Assembly (NCBI GenBank): GCA_016713535.1
Contig: JADJOY010000014.1
Span: forward strand, 199,397 to 263,396
Direction of reading: 5' to 3'
DNA: 64,000 nt
DNA from: JADJOY01 sp016713535 [NCBI: Deltaproteobacteria bacterium]
GTDB taxonomy: Bacteria; JADJOY01
Shown here: positions 1-8,952 of the stretch, piece after piece
How the letters are laid out: the number at the start of each line of letters is the position of its first letter
Position numbering within the stretch: the stretch's first letter is position 1
Notes under the pieces: model-generated
What the model was told of the DNA's origin: nothing
What the model saw: the letters and a program-made list of their open reading frames with translations, nothing else
The model's database searches: none
Position numbers and translations under genes: made by a program

Positions 1-72
1 TCTGCGTTGACCTCTCGATCTGGGAAAACCAGTATCGACGATTGACTTCACGGGCTCTTCTTACCATCCTGA

Positions 73-106
73 GCGCGTTCGTCGGGCGTGGGCCCGACGA
101 ACGCGC
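73..106. repeat. Perfect 14-bp hairpin upstream of the first gene
   Basis: The arms GCGCGTTCGTCGGG (73-86) and CCCGACGAACGCGC (93-106) pair perfectly around a six-base loop. No T-run follows on either strand, so an intrinsic terminator is not well supported. It lies 74 bases before the ATG at 180, where it could be a transcript leader hairpin or a stray palindromic repeat. TTGACC (7-12) and TTGACT (42-47) are possible -35 boxes, but I see no convincing -10 partner. The first 179 bases hold no gene. Confidence 0.5.
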
Positions 107-179
107 GACCACGCGAGGCAGCTCGACGCGTGGGCCCTCCCGGGCGCGCGGTGGATCGAGTGACGAGGGTGGGTTCGTC

Positions 180-2020
180 ATGGGCTATCGGCTGTGGCTC
201 GGTGCGGCGGCGTTCGCCGGCGCGCTGGCAGTTGGGTCGTGTAGCGGGGACGGCGCCGTTTCGCGTGGGATCGTCTACCCGCTTCCCGATCCGCCGGTCG
301 CGTTCGCGCGTGAGCTCGGGCGCGGGCTAGCGGGGCCGGCACAGGTGTCGCTCGTGCTCGACGGCCGTGCACTCGTCGTGCGCGAGGGGTGTCGGGACGG
401 CTGGCGCTGGTGGATCGTGCGACCGGGGCGATCGATCGCTCGTTCGGCGCCCCGCCGGATCCAGTGGTCGACGTCGCGTCCGCTGGCGACGGGCGAACGA
501 TCTGGATCAAGTCGACCCAGGGCGGCCTGTTCCAGACCGATCTCGTCGATGAGCGTTGGAGCGCGATCCCCGTCGACATACATGGCTCGGGCTTCTTCGT
601 GAACGCGAGCGGCACCCAGCTCTACACCGCGACCGACGGCATCGATCGGATCGATCTCACGACCGGCCTTCGCGAGCGCCTCGACACCTGCCAAGACGTC
701 CCGTCCGTGCTGATCGATCCCGACGGCCAGCGCGTGTACGCGAGCGGGATCCTGGGCGGAACGCCGAACACGGGGTACTACCCGTACCTCCATTCGTGCG
801 ACCTGATCACGGAGGAGCGGGCTTCGAGCGACGTCTTCCCGAGCTCGGATGCCGGCATGACGTCGCTCGGATGCGCCGGCACCCGCGTGTTGCGAGGCAT
901 GCGACTGCGGCCTTACTCGTCGGCACCGCCGGCGCCGGGAAGCACGGCGCGGATCTTCACGAGCTACGACGCCGTCTCGCTCGAATCGAGAGGCGACGTC
1001 TCGCTCCTCGAGCCCTTCGATCCCACCAGCCCGAGCGGCCCCGTCGAGTCGAGCGCGGATTGCAGTCGATTCTGGTGGCCTGTGACGAACGGAGTCTTCG
1101 AGAGTCGCGCTGACGGAACCGGCTTGCGAGCGGTGACGGAGGGTCTCGGGCAAGTGACCGCGATCGCACCGGGAGACCGCGCTGGCACCGCGTTCACGTT
1201 CGCGTGGCTCGGCCGAGGTGGCGCGCTCTACCGGACCGATCTCGGCAGCGGTGACCTCGATCTGGTTCGCCGGGACCTGGCGGTCAGTGAGGAGGGCGTC
1301 GATAGCATCGCGCCGCTCGCCGACCGTCATCAGCTCGCGATCGCGTCCGTCGATTCGGATTACGTGCCGTTCGAGGAGACCACCTACCGCTCGCGCGTGT
1401 CGGTCCTCGACCTCACGACGGGCACGTCGATCCGGGGCGCCGTGCTGGGAGACGCGGCCTTCGGTGACATCGCGAGCTGTGGCTCGCCGGCCCGGCTCTT
1501 CGCACTCGGCTGGAAGCAGCGAGACGGATCTGGTCTGGATCTCGTCGAGGTCACCGAGTCCGGCTTCGACGTCGCGGGGTCGCGCGAGATCCCCGAACCT
1601 ACGACGGGCTCGCCACCACCGGGTTGGATCTACGGGCTGCCCGAGAGGGGCTTCGCGATGTCGCGGGATTGCGACTCGGCTTACTTTCTCCGCAGTGGGT
1701 TACGCCGCTTCGACCGGCGGAGCGGTCACACGACGGCACTACCGTTCTGGGGATCCACGTTCGCGACCGACCCGCGCCAGGACGTGCTCTACATCTACAA
1801 CCAACCCGCCGGGAGCCAGGTCCGAGCGATCGATCTGCGTACGCTCGACTCGCGCGTGATCGCCGTCGCCGTGCCGTTCGTCGACACGCTGAGCGTGACC
1901 TCGGATGGGAAGCTTGTGCTGGGCGGCAAGCATTCCGTCGCCGTCGGGGTCATCGATCTGACCACCGGGATGTCGAAGCGCCTCTGGGAGGGTCCCGGTC
2001 CCGCGTTCGAGCCCGGGTGA
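180..2020 (+). CDS. Secreted lipoprotein, probable beta-propeller, one frameshift
   Basis: Unrecognised exported protein. The ATG at 180 is chosen because a purine-rich GAGGGTGGG (165-173) precedes it and the first residues form a lipoprotein signal (AAAFAGALAVGSC, cysteine 21). The body repeats short units in which a hydrophobic strand is followed by D-L-T-T-G or D-R-A-T-G turns, for example LVDRATGAID, RIDLTTGLRE, VLDLTTGTSI and VIDLTTGMSK, which is typical of WD/PQQ-like propeller blades. The reading frame breaks near 385-390 at a run of four Gs (ALVVREG, then SGRLALVDRATG one frame over). One missing G restores a protein of about 613 residues. The gene converges with the next one across a strong hairpin. 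A role in surface binding is only a guess. Confidence is high that this is one gene and low for any function. Confidence 0.72.
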
Positions 2021-2023
2021 GGG

Positions 2024-2053
2024 CTGGGTCGCCCGGCGGAGCGGGCGACCCAG
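2024..2053. terminator. Hairpin between convergent genes
   Basis: CTGGGTCGCCCG (2024-2035) and CGGGCGACCCAG (2042-2053) form a perfect 12-bp stem with a six-base loop. It starts four bases after the stop of the rightward gene and faces the stop of the leftward gene at 2090. A second small hairpin (GGAGCG/CGCTCC) follows at about 2058-2074. There is no T-tract, so this would be a GC-rich bidirectional terminator or mRNA 3' end stabiliser. Confidence 0.55.
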
Positions 2054-2089
2054 GCGTCGGAGCGTCGGCGCTCCGTCGCCGACTCGTCC

Positions 2090-3367
2090 TCAGTTGCTCG
2101 CGAACGCGAAGCCGATGCCGGTGGCGCCCTGGAAGCCGTCGGGTGGCAGGCTCTCGTCGTCGGGCGCGAGCCCGGGGGCGATCTTGGCGTTGAGCTGGTC
2201 GACCTGGTGCCAGAGCATGAAGAACGTGAGCTGCTCGGGCACCTCGACGACCGCGGGCTCGGCCTCGTCGACGATCGAGAACCCCGAGAACGAGTTGTAG
2301 CTGCCCTCGACCTTGGGCCCGAGCGCGATGGGCAGCTTCTCCGCCACGTTCGGGTTGATCTCGTTGGCGGGGCAGTCGAAAGCTTCGCACTCGCGCTTGT
2401 TGGGCGCCTTCGTCCACACCAGCCCGTCCTCGGAGTAGGCGATGCCGAGCGACGAGTCGATGTCGTCGAAGCGGGTGTCGAGGCGGCCGCGCAGGTTGCC
2501 CGTGTAATAGAGCAGATACACGGTGCGCAGCGGGTCGCGGTGCACGAGCACCGCCGGCGCGCCCACCGAGCCCGCCGGGTCGGTCGGCTTGTATAACTCC
2601 CAGGTGGTCTGGTCGGAAGTCAGCACCGGGGCCAGGTCGTCGCGCCCGCCGCCGCTGCGGCCGAAGGCGTCCCGCTTGGTCCAGGTGGCGCCGTCCGGCG
2701 AGTCGGCGTAGCCGATCGCGCGCGCCCCCCGGACGTTGCCGTCGTACCACATGCGGTAGAGGCCATCGTGGAACACCACCGAGGGTGAGCCGACGGTGCC
2801 CGCCTCCCAGCTCTGATCCGGTATCAACACGGGGCCCGCGCTGCCGCGCGTCCAGGTCACGCCGTCGCTCGACTCGGCGTAGCCGATGCCGGCGTACTCG
2901 CCGCCCTCGAACCACATCCGGTAGCGGCCGTCCTCGACCAGCACCGCGGGCGCGCCCACCGCGCCCGCCTCCCACGCCGCCGTGGCGCTCAGCACGGTGC
3001 GGTCAGACGTGACGCTCACGTCGTAGTCGCGGCACTGGGTGCCGCGGGCGAGCGTCATGCGGTTCCACAGGATCTCGGCGGAGCCGTCTCCGCGACGGAG
3101 CTCGGACCAGATCTGGAACGAACCGTCGGCGTCGTGGACGAGCGCCGGACCACCGCGCTGGCCGTCGCCGGGCGAGGTCAGGACGAACGGCTGGACGAGC
3201 TGGGTGTTGCAGTAGAAGTCCTGCTTGATGAACGGGCCGACACCGCTCGACGGCAGGTTCTCGCTGCCGGTCGGCTCGTTGCCCTTGCTGGCCGTGAATC
3301 CGCAGCCGAGCCCGGCCGCGAGCGCCATCGCTGCGAGCCCCGAGGCGGTCCGGAGTCGACGGCTCAT
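2090..3367 (-). CDS. Lipoprotein with glycosidase-like five-bladed propeller
   Basis: Predicted surface lipoprotein of 425 residues. ATG at 3367 opens a signal peptide (TASGLAAMALAAGLGC); the lipobox is weak but the leader is clear. Repeated blades follow: GAPAVLVEDGRYRMWFEGG, IGYAESSDGVTWTRG, GSPSVVFHDGLYRMWYDG, IGYADSPDGATWTK, then GAPAVLVHRDPLRTVYLLYY. The pattern in which a G-S/A-P-x-V-V strand leads to a Y-R-M-W strand and then S-D-G-x-T-W marks the five-bladed propeller shared by GH32/43/62 and related carbohydrate-binding proteins. No catalytic acid triad can be assigned by eye, so binding or an unknown hydrolysis is equally possible. It sits downstream of the FadL pair on the same strand but is separated from it by a repeat element. 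Confidence 0.8.
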   Translation of the reverse strand: MSRRLRTASGLAAMALAAGLGCGFTASKGNEPTGSENLPSSGVGPFIKQDFYCNTQLVQPFVLTSPGDGQRGGPALVHDADGSFQIWSELRRGDGSAEILWNRMTLARGTQCRDYDVSVTSDRTVLSATAAWEAGAVGAPAVLVEDGRYRMWFEGGEYAGIGYAESSDGVTWTRGSAGPVLIPDQSWEAGTVGSPSVVFHDGLYRMWYDGNVRGARAIGYADSPDGATWTKRDAFGRSGGGRDDLAPVLTSDQTTWELYKPTDPAGSVGAPAVLVHRDPLRTVYLLYYTGNLRGRLDTRFDDIDSSLGIAYSEDGLVWTKAPNKRECEAFDCPANEINPNVAEKLPIALGPKVEGSYNSFSGFSIVDEAEPAVVEVPEQLTFFMLWHQVDQLNAKIAPGLAPDDESLPPDGFQGATGIGFAFASN

Positions 3368-3385
3368 GGGGTTGGCGGACTGCTC

Positions 3386-3497
3386 AAGAAGGTACGCGCC
3401 AGAGGCGCGTCGACGAGCAAAGCGAGTCGACTTGGGGGTTGGGCCCCACGAAAACCGCGCTTTTCGTGGGTCGGGGGTCTGGAACAGACCCCCGAGG
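3386..3497 (+). repeat. Composite two-hairpin repeat, copy 1
   Basis: An imperfect leading palindrome (CGCCAGAGGCGCG, then GACGAGCAAAGCGAGTC) is followed by hairpin 1, CCCACGAAAA/TTTTCGTGGG with loop CCGCGC (3445-3470), and hairpin 2, GGGGGTCTG/CAGACCCCC with loop GAA (3473-3493). The same layout with other stem sequences occurs at 54936-55041. It fills the gap between two leftward genes. A further repeat, GGCCGCGAAGGATCGCGGTC, follows at about 3552-3580. The rest of 3498-3672 holds no gene. Confidence 0.75.
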
Positions 3498-3672
3498 AAA
3501 CGTCGGCAGGCGCGAAAAACTCGCATCGGCGAGTTTTTCAGCAGCCTGTTCGGCCGCGAAGGATCGCGGTCCTCCAGACGGTACGTGGAGGGCAGACGCC
3601 GAAGGCGTCGTGGTCCGTCGGCGCCGCGGAGTCGGCCGGTACGAGTGGTTCGCGCGCGCATGACCATCGCCA

Positions 3673-5037
3673 TCAGAACCGGAACGTGCCGGTGAGGCCA
3701 CCGACGAGCACGTGGCCACCCATCGTGAAGTTGCCGTAGCCGTCGGCGACCGGGTTCGTCTTGCGGGCGTCACGCTCCTCGAGCATCAGGTACTGGCCGT
3801 GGAGGTCGATGTCGATCGGCCCGCGCACCACCGAGAGCAGGTGCGGGAAGCGCGCGCCGAACCCCACCGCGAAGATGTGCACGTTGGTGTCGGCGAAGTT
3901 GTTGAAGCCCTTGGGTTCGGGAGCCGGTGTCGGGCGGTAGCGATAGCCGCCACGCACGAAGAGCTCCACGTGGTCGTCTTCGTGGAAGCGGTACTCGGTG
4001 CCTACCGCCGGGATCACGATGTCGTGGAAGTCGGGCGGCGGCAGCCCGAAGTTCGGGTTCTGACCCAGGAGCAACGCGAGCCCGCCCTCGTAGGTGGTGG
4101 CGCCCTCGGGCGACGGCTGCTGGAACGCCGACCACAGCGCGTAGGTCACGTCGAGGGTGAAGAGCAGGTCGTCGGTCGCGTTCCATGCGCCGCCGAGGGT
4201 GAACTGGTCGGGGCTGAAGAAGCTGAAGACCTGCTGGCGCAGCACGATCTTCGACTCGGGCAGGATCGACACCGGGATGTCGAAGATGTGCAGCGCCTCG
4301 ATGCTGACGTCGATCGGCACCTCGTAGAGGGCCTCGTTCTTGGATCGGTAGTCGAAGCCGAAGCGCAGCCCCTCGGTGGGCTTCACCAGCAACCCGGCCA
4401 CCGGATAGAAGCGGCCGTGCTGGGTCGCCGAGATGGTGCCCTCGCTGAAGAGCCCCTCGTTGTCGGGGCGATCCTCGCGCAGCAGGAAGTCGGGCCCGCC
4501 GCTCGAGTCGACGAACAGCGAGATGCCGGCGCCCACCGAGATCCACGGCGCCAGCTCGAAGCAGAACGGGAACATCACCATGGTGCGCTGGTTACGCGCG
4601 CCGTAGAGAACGTACGTGGGCTGGTCGTAGGGGATCGCGAGGGTTCGCGCGACGCGCTTGTCGGGCAGGTGGAAGAGCCCGCCGCCCGACATCTTGATGC
4701 CGAACGGCAGCTCGAGCGGCGGCGAGACGAAGCCCGCGACGAGCCCGCTGGTGGTGTCCTCGTCGATGTCCTGGCCGTTGATCTCGAGCGTCGGCGGCGC
4801 GTAGAAGTAGCCGACGCTCGCCTCCATCCCGCCGTTTTGCGCGAGGCCGGCCGGGTTGTAGTAGACCGAGCCGAAGTCCTGAACCACCGCGGTCACGGCG
4901 CTCGCCATGCCCGCGGAGCGCGAGCCCACCCCGTAGGCGTCGAACGGGTTGGCGCGCGCGCCCGCGGCGGTGAGCGCGATCGTGAGCGCGACCATCGCCG
5001 GTGCGGCGAGAGGCAGCGAGCGGCGCGCGCGTCTCAC
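3673..5037 (-). CDS. OmpP1/FadL-family outer-membrane transport protein (copy 2)
   Basis: Predicted 454-residue outer-membrane beta-barrel for hydrophobic substrates such as long-chain fatty acids or hydrocarbons. A GTG start at 5037 overlaps the upstream stop (GTGA) and gives a clean signal peptide ending near AAGARA-NPF. The mature N-terminus NPFDAYGVGSRSAGMASA continues to DFGSVYYNPAGLA, the FadL hatch-region signature with its N-P-A-G. Alternating aromatic strands run to a terminal TGTFRF, which ends in phenylalanine as barrel proteins usually do. It is translationally coupled to a paralogue just upstream. No soluble enzyme domain is present. Substrate is not shown by sequence; fadI/fadJ elsewhere in the window make fatty-acid uptake plausible. 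Confidence 0.88.
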   Translation of the reverse strand: MRRARRSLPLAAPAMVALTIALTAAGARANPFDAYGVGSRSAGMASAVTAVVQDFGSVYYNPAGLAQNGGMEASVGYFYAPPTLEINGQDIDEDTTSGLVAGFVSPPLELPFGIKMSGGGLFHLPDKRVARTLAIPYDQPTYVLYGARNQRTMVMFPFCFELAPWISVGAGISLFVDSSGGPDFLLREDRPDNEGLFSEGTISATQHGRFYPVAGLLVKPTEGLRFGFDYRSKNEALYEVPIDVSIEALHIFDIPVSILPESKIVLRQQVFSFFSPDQFTLGGAWNATDDLLFTLDVTYALWSAFQQPSPEGATTYEGGLALLLGQNPNFGLPPPDFHDIVIPAVGTEYRFHEDDHVELFVRGGYRYRPTPAPEPKGFNNFADTNVHIFAVGFGARFPHLLSVVRGPIDIDLHGQYLMLEERDARKTNPVADGYGNFTMGGHVLVGGLTGTFRF

Positions 5038-6419
5038 GGCACGCTCGTGTCGGCGCTGATCGCCGCGCCGAGGTAGTAGACGACACCGTCGCCGGTGATC
5101 ACCGGCTGGCCGGGGTTGGACGGCGGCACGTCGGCGTCCTTCACTGCCCGGGTCTTGCTCAGGAGCTGCGTCTGGAAGGTCAGGTTGAAGGTCGGGTTCG
5201 ACTTCGACACGTCGGTGCCGAAGAGCGTCTTGGCGGTGATGCCGGTGCCGATCCCGAGGATGTGCTTGTCGCCGTCCACGAAGTTCGTGGTGCGGGTCTG
5301 CTTGGGCGCCGGGCTCGGATCGAACGAGTAGCCGCCGCGTAGCCAAAGGTCGACGCTCTCGCCCGCGTACACGCGGTAGTCGGCGCCGATGCGCGGCGTC
5401 CAGGTGTCGCTGAAGTGGGGGTCGATGGCCGGCCCGCTCTTGAGCTCGAGCGGCAGGATCGGGATGTCGATGTCGGTGTCGATCACCAGCGACGGCGACT
5501 TGAAGTTCGAGTAGCGGTTGTAGGCGAGATCGAACGCGATCACTCCGTCGCTGCCGAAGTGGTACGCCGTGCCCAGCGTGTAGGTCTCGGGCGTGTAGAG
5601 CAGCGTCGACGTGAAGTCGAGCTTGAGCGGGATGCCGGAGAGCAGGATCGTGAGCGGGATCTGCAGGTCGAGCTGGTAGCGGTAGCGCCACGTGAAGCCG
5701 AAGGTCCAGTTCTCGAGCGATGAGCTCAGCTCGTTGCCCTTCACGAAGGCGCCCACGTCCGGGGAGAAGAGCGCCTTCGACTCCTGGTCGACGGTGGTGA
5801 GGATCGACGCCACGCCGTTCAGGCTGCGGATGCCGGGCTTGAGGTCGAGCCCGCCGCCCAGGTCGGCGTTGAAGGTGGCGCCGAAGCCCACCAGGAACCA
5901 CGGCAGCGGATCGGTCGCGAAGCCCGCGTGCATGATGTTGGCGCGCGGATACTGCTCGAGCAGCACGAACTGCGGCGTGGTGGCCGCCGGCACCTGCAGC
6001 GAGAGGATGTAGTCGACGGGCTGGAAGTAGTTGTAGCCGAACGCCACCCGGTCCTTGAGCCAGTCGATGAACGGCAGCGTGAACACGAAGCCGAGGTAGA
6101 GCCCGTCGGTGCCGGCGCCGTTCTCGTCGGCTTCGCCCTGGGCGGTGAGGTCCATGTAGGCGTACTGGTAGCCCACGCCCACGCGGGTCGAGGTCTTCTG
6201 GATGATGCCGGCGGTGTTGGCGTAGGCGCCGGTGAAGTCGTCGGCGACGGCGGTGAAGGCACCCGCCATCGCGGCGTAACGCGGTCCGGGGCCGAAGAGC
6301 CGGAAGTTGGTGGCGGACGCCGCGTGCGGCAGCGCGACCGCTGCGATCAAGGCGAGCGCCACCACGCGAGCGGCGACGCGGGCGTGGCTCGAACGGCGGA
6401 GGAACGGGCGCAGGTTCAT
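5034..6419 (-). CDS. OmpP1/FadL-family outer-membrane transport protein (copy 1)
   Basis: 461-residue barrel protein. The ATG at 6419 (MNLRPFLRRSSHARVAARV) is preferred over an in-frame start 51 bases upstream because it places a basic n-region directly before the hydrophobic core (ALIAAVALPHAASA). The mature start TNFRLFGPGPRYAAMAGA and FTGAYANTAGI match the FadL N-terminal pattern, although the usual N-P-A is N-T-A here. The rest is typical barrel with PYDxP-like and GADYRVY strands. Its stop overlaps the GTG of the second copy, so the two are one operon and may make related channels with different substrates. The leader faces away from the M81 gene at 6578. Confidence 0.87.
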   Translation of the reverse strand: MNLRPFLRRSSHARVAARVVALALIAAVALPHAASATNFRLFGPGPRYAAMAGAFTAVADDFTGAYANTAGIIQKTSTRVGVGYQYAYMDLTAQGEADENGAGTDGLYLGFVFTLPFIDWLKDRVAFGYNYFQPVDYILSLQVPAATTPQFVLLEQYPRANIMHAGFATDPLPWFLVGFGATFNADLGGGLDLKPGIRSLNGVASILTTVDQESKALFSPDVGAFVKGNELSSSLENWTFGFTWRYRYQLDLQIPLTILLSGIPLKLDFTSTLLYTPETYTLGTAYHFGSDGVIAFDLAYNRYSNFKSPSLVIDTDIDIPILPLELKSGPAIDPHFSDTWTPRIGADYRVYAGESVDLWLRGGYSFDPSPAPKQTRTTNFVDGDKHILGIGTGITAKTLFGTDVSKSNPTFNLTFQTQLLSKTRAVKDADVPPSNPGQPVITGDGVVYYLGAAISADTSVP

Positions 6420-6577
6420 CGTTCGGGCGTCAGCCGAGGGCGCGGCGCACGTGAAGCGGGCGGCCAGCACATCGGACGGGCGACCGTTTCTATGCGATCC
6501 GCCGGCTCGGGGGCAACCGTGATCTGGCGCATGGTGTGTCCGGCTGCTCTGCGCTACGGTCGGGGATCGAGGAGCTC

Positions 6578-8092
6578 ATGGCGATTCGCATCGCGTACGG
6601 ACGCATCAACCACGAGACCAACGCGTTCAGCCCGGTCGACACCTCGTTCGAGGCGTTCACCCGCGCCCATTTCCTGGAGGGCGACGCGCTCGCCGCGGCG
6701 TGCGCGCCGGACGGCTACGAGGTGGCGGGCTACGCCAAGAACGCCGAGCTCTCGGGGCTCGTCGCCGCGCTCGACGAGCGCCGCGGCGAGGTCGAGGGCG
6801 TGCCCTTGCTCAGCGCGTGGGCGATCCCGTCCGGCCCGCTCGCGGAGGAGGCGTTCGAGACCGTGACGGCGCGCCTCCTCGAGCGGCTGCGCGCGGCGGG
6901 GAAGGTGGACGGCGTCTTCCTGTCGCTCCACGGCGCCATGACCACCCGCCACGATCCGCACCCCGAGGCGCGCCTGCTCGAGGCGGTGCGCCGCGAGCTC
7001 GGGCCCGACGTGCCGCTCGCGGTGTCCTTCGACCTCCACGCGCAGCTCTGCGCGAAGAAGCTCGCGCCGGTCACGTTCGCGTGCGCCTACCGCACCAACC
7101 CGCACCGCGACCACGCCCGCACCGGGCGGCGCGCGGGGCGCATCCTGATCGACACCGCGCTCGGCAAGGTGAGGCCGGTGTACCGCTGGCGGACGCTGCC
7201 GATGGTGCTGGGCGGCGGCACCACGGTCGACCTGCTGCCGACGATGCGGCCGATCTTCCGCCGCATGAGCCGGATGGAGCGCGAGCCGCGCGTCCTCGAC
7301 GCGAGCCTGTGCATGGTCCACCTGTGGAACGACGACCCCGAGATCGGCTGGAGCGCGCACGTGATCACCGACGGCGACGCGGCGCTCGCCGATCGCCTCG
7401 CCGACGAGCTGGCCGACAGCGCGTGGGGTGTCCGCGAGGTGATGCCGCCGGCGTTTCCGGGCGCGCTCGAGGCGCTCGAGGAGGCTCGCGCGGCGCGGCT
7501 CGCGCGGCGGCTCGGCGTGGTGTGCCTGTCCGACGCGAGCGACGTGGTCGCGGCGGGCGCGACCGGCGAGAACACGAACCTGCTGCGCGCTCTCCTCGAG
7601 CACGGGCAGGGGATGGTGAGCTACGCGCCGATCCTCGACACGAGCGTGGCGGTCGAGCTGGCGGGGCGGGCGCCTGGCAGCGCGGTGGACGTCGAGGTGG
7701 GCGGGAAGATCGATCCCCTCACCAACCCGCCGCTTCGTGTGCGCGGGCGATTGCTCGCGACCCAGGTCCGTGAGCCGTTCGGCCACGTCGCGGTGCTCGA
7801 CCTCGGTCACGTGAAGCTGGTGGTGACCGAGCACACGCCGATCGTCATGAAGCCCGCCTTCTATCGAGACGCCGGGCTCGATCCGTGGAAGGCCGACATC
7901 CTGGTGGTGAAGAGCTTCTTCCACTTCCGCATCTACTTCGCGGCGATCAACCGGCGCACGATCTACGTGCGCACGCTCGGGCTCACGGACGTGGACCGCG
8001 CCCTCGGCCTCACCTTCGACGGGCCGGTCCACCCCAAGGACAAGGTCGACGACTGGCGCCCCGCCGACCGCCGCCGCCGCGGGGTGGCGTAG
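6578..8092 (+). CDS. M81 family metallopeptidase (MlrC / microcystinase C-like)
   Basis: 504-residue zinc peptidase-like protein related to MlrC, which finishes the breakdown of linearised microcystin; most relatives have unknown substrates. The ATG at 6578 follows a GATCGAGGAG ribosome site and opens with AIRIAYGRINHETNAFSPV, the family N-terminus (usually H-E-S/T-N-x-F). VFLSLHGAM, AVSFDLHAQ and FACAYRTNPHRDHA carry the conserved histidine and aspartate residues expected to bind zinc. The C-terminal half (VGGKIDP, ILVVKSFFHFR) matches the MlrC C-terminal domain. No signal peptide is seen, so it is probably cytoplasmic. It stands alone between divergent FadL genes and a repeat block. Confidence 0.9.
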   Translation: MAIRIAYGRINHETNAFSPVDTSFEAFTRAHFLEGDALAAACAPDGYEVAGYAKNAELSGLVAALDERRGEVEGVPLLSAWAIPSGPLAEEAFETVTARLLERLRAAGKVDGVFLSLHGAMTTRHDPHPEARLLEAVRRELGPDVPLAVSFDLHAQLCAKKLAPVTFACAYRTNPHRDHARTGRRAGRILIDTALGKVRPVYRWRTLPMVLGGGTTVDLLPTMRPIFRRMSRMEREPRVLDASLCMVHLWNDDPEIGWSAHVITDGDAALADRLADELADSAWGVREVMPPAFPGALEALEEARAARLARRLGVVCLSDASDVVAAGATGENTNLLRALLEHGQGMVSYAPILDTSVAVELAGRAPGSAVDVEVGGKIDPLTNPPLRVRGRLLATQVREPFGHVAVLDLGHVKLVVTEHTPIVMKPAFYRDAGLDPWKADILVVKSFFHFRIYFAAINRRTIYVRTLGLTDVDRALGLTFDGPVHPKDKVDDWRPADRRRRGVA

Positions 8093-8452
8093 TCGCGCGT
8101 GGTCGGCGGGTCACGCGTCGGCGGAATCGTCGATGCCCGCCCGGTCCGGAGGGGCACGCGTCGCGTGCCCGGCGATACGACGGGGCCCGAGCGTCGCCGC
8201 ACACGCCGATCCCTGTACGGTCCCGATCGATCCCTATCTGGAGGGCGCGCCGGGGCCGCGGACCGCCGGGCGGCGGTCCCTCCGACGGCGGCGCCGCGTT
8301 GCCCGGGCCAGACCAGCCGCGCGTCCGGGGAGGTGCACGCGTCGCGTGCCCGGCGCTACGCCCCGGTGCGAGCGCCGGCGGGATCGCCGATCCCCGCACG
8401 ATGCCTCGCCCGGTATGGAGGGCCCGCCTCCGGCGGGCCGCCTACGAAAGCG
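8093..8452. repeat. Repeat block without genes
   Basis: Contains two copies of a GGGGCACGCG/CGCGTGCCC element (about 8153-8180 and 8330-8362), and GGAGGG-type palindromes at about 8240-8290 and 8414-8445 (GGAGGGCCCGCCTCCGGCGG). Nothing in it looks like coding sequence. Confidence 0.7.
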
Positions 8453-8881
8453 TCACGTAGCGCGGGCGAGCCACGCGACGAGCTGCGTATGCGGCACGAC
8501 GCCCGCTTGCTGCTGCACGACCCGCCCACCCCGGAGCACCACGAAGTTCGGGATGCTACGCACGCCGTAGCGCGCGGCCACCTCGGGGTGGCGCTCGGTG
8601 TCGACCTTGAGCACCAGCGCGCGACCGGCGGTGTCGTGGGCAGCGCGCTTCACCTCGGGCGCCGCCGTCCGGCACGGGCCGCACCAGTCCGCCCAGAAGT
8701 CCACCAGCACCGGAACCGACGCGCCCTGCACGATCTCGTCGAAGGTCGCGGCGTCGGCGTCGATCGGCTCCGCCACCGGAGCGAGCTCACCCTTGCACGC
8801 GCCGCACCGCCCGGCGCTGGCGAGGTGCTTGGCGGGGATGCGGTTGGGCTTGTGGCAGAACGGGCAGGCGCGGATCACCAT
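8453..8881 (-). CDS. trxC: Thioredoxin 2 (zinc-ribbon thioredoxin)
   Basis: 142-residue cytoplasmic disulfide reductase. The N-terminus has the zinc ribbon that defines TrxC: CPFC at residues 6-9 and CGAC at 26-29. The thioredoxin fold follows with the active site WADWCGPC (catalytic cysteines 67 and 70), then the conserved PEVKR, VDTE and cis-proline segment RSIPNFVVLRGG. Length is normal for Trx2. It would be reduced by thioredoxin reductase and act on oxidised proteins. It lies as a single gene between repeat sequence and the PAP2 gene, with 71 bases to the latter. Confidence 0.95.
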   Translation of the reverse strand: MVIRACPFCHKPNRIPAKHLASAGRCGACKGELAPVAEPIDADAATFDEIVQGASVPVLVDFWADWCGPCRTAAPEVKRAAHDTAGRALVLKVDTERHPEVAARYGVRSIPNFVVLRGGRVVQQQAGVVPHTQLVAWLARAT

Positions 8882-8952
8882 CGGCCTCGCTTTCGTGGCT
8901 TCCGCTCGAACGTGGCCACGGAAAGTGCCCCGTCAAGCCGGCCGGCCGGCGC

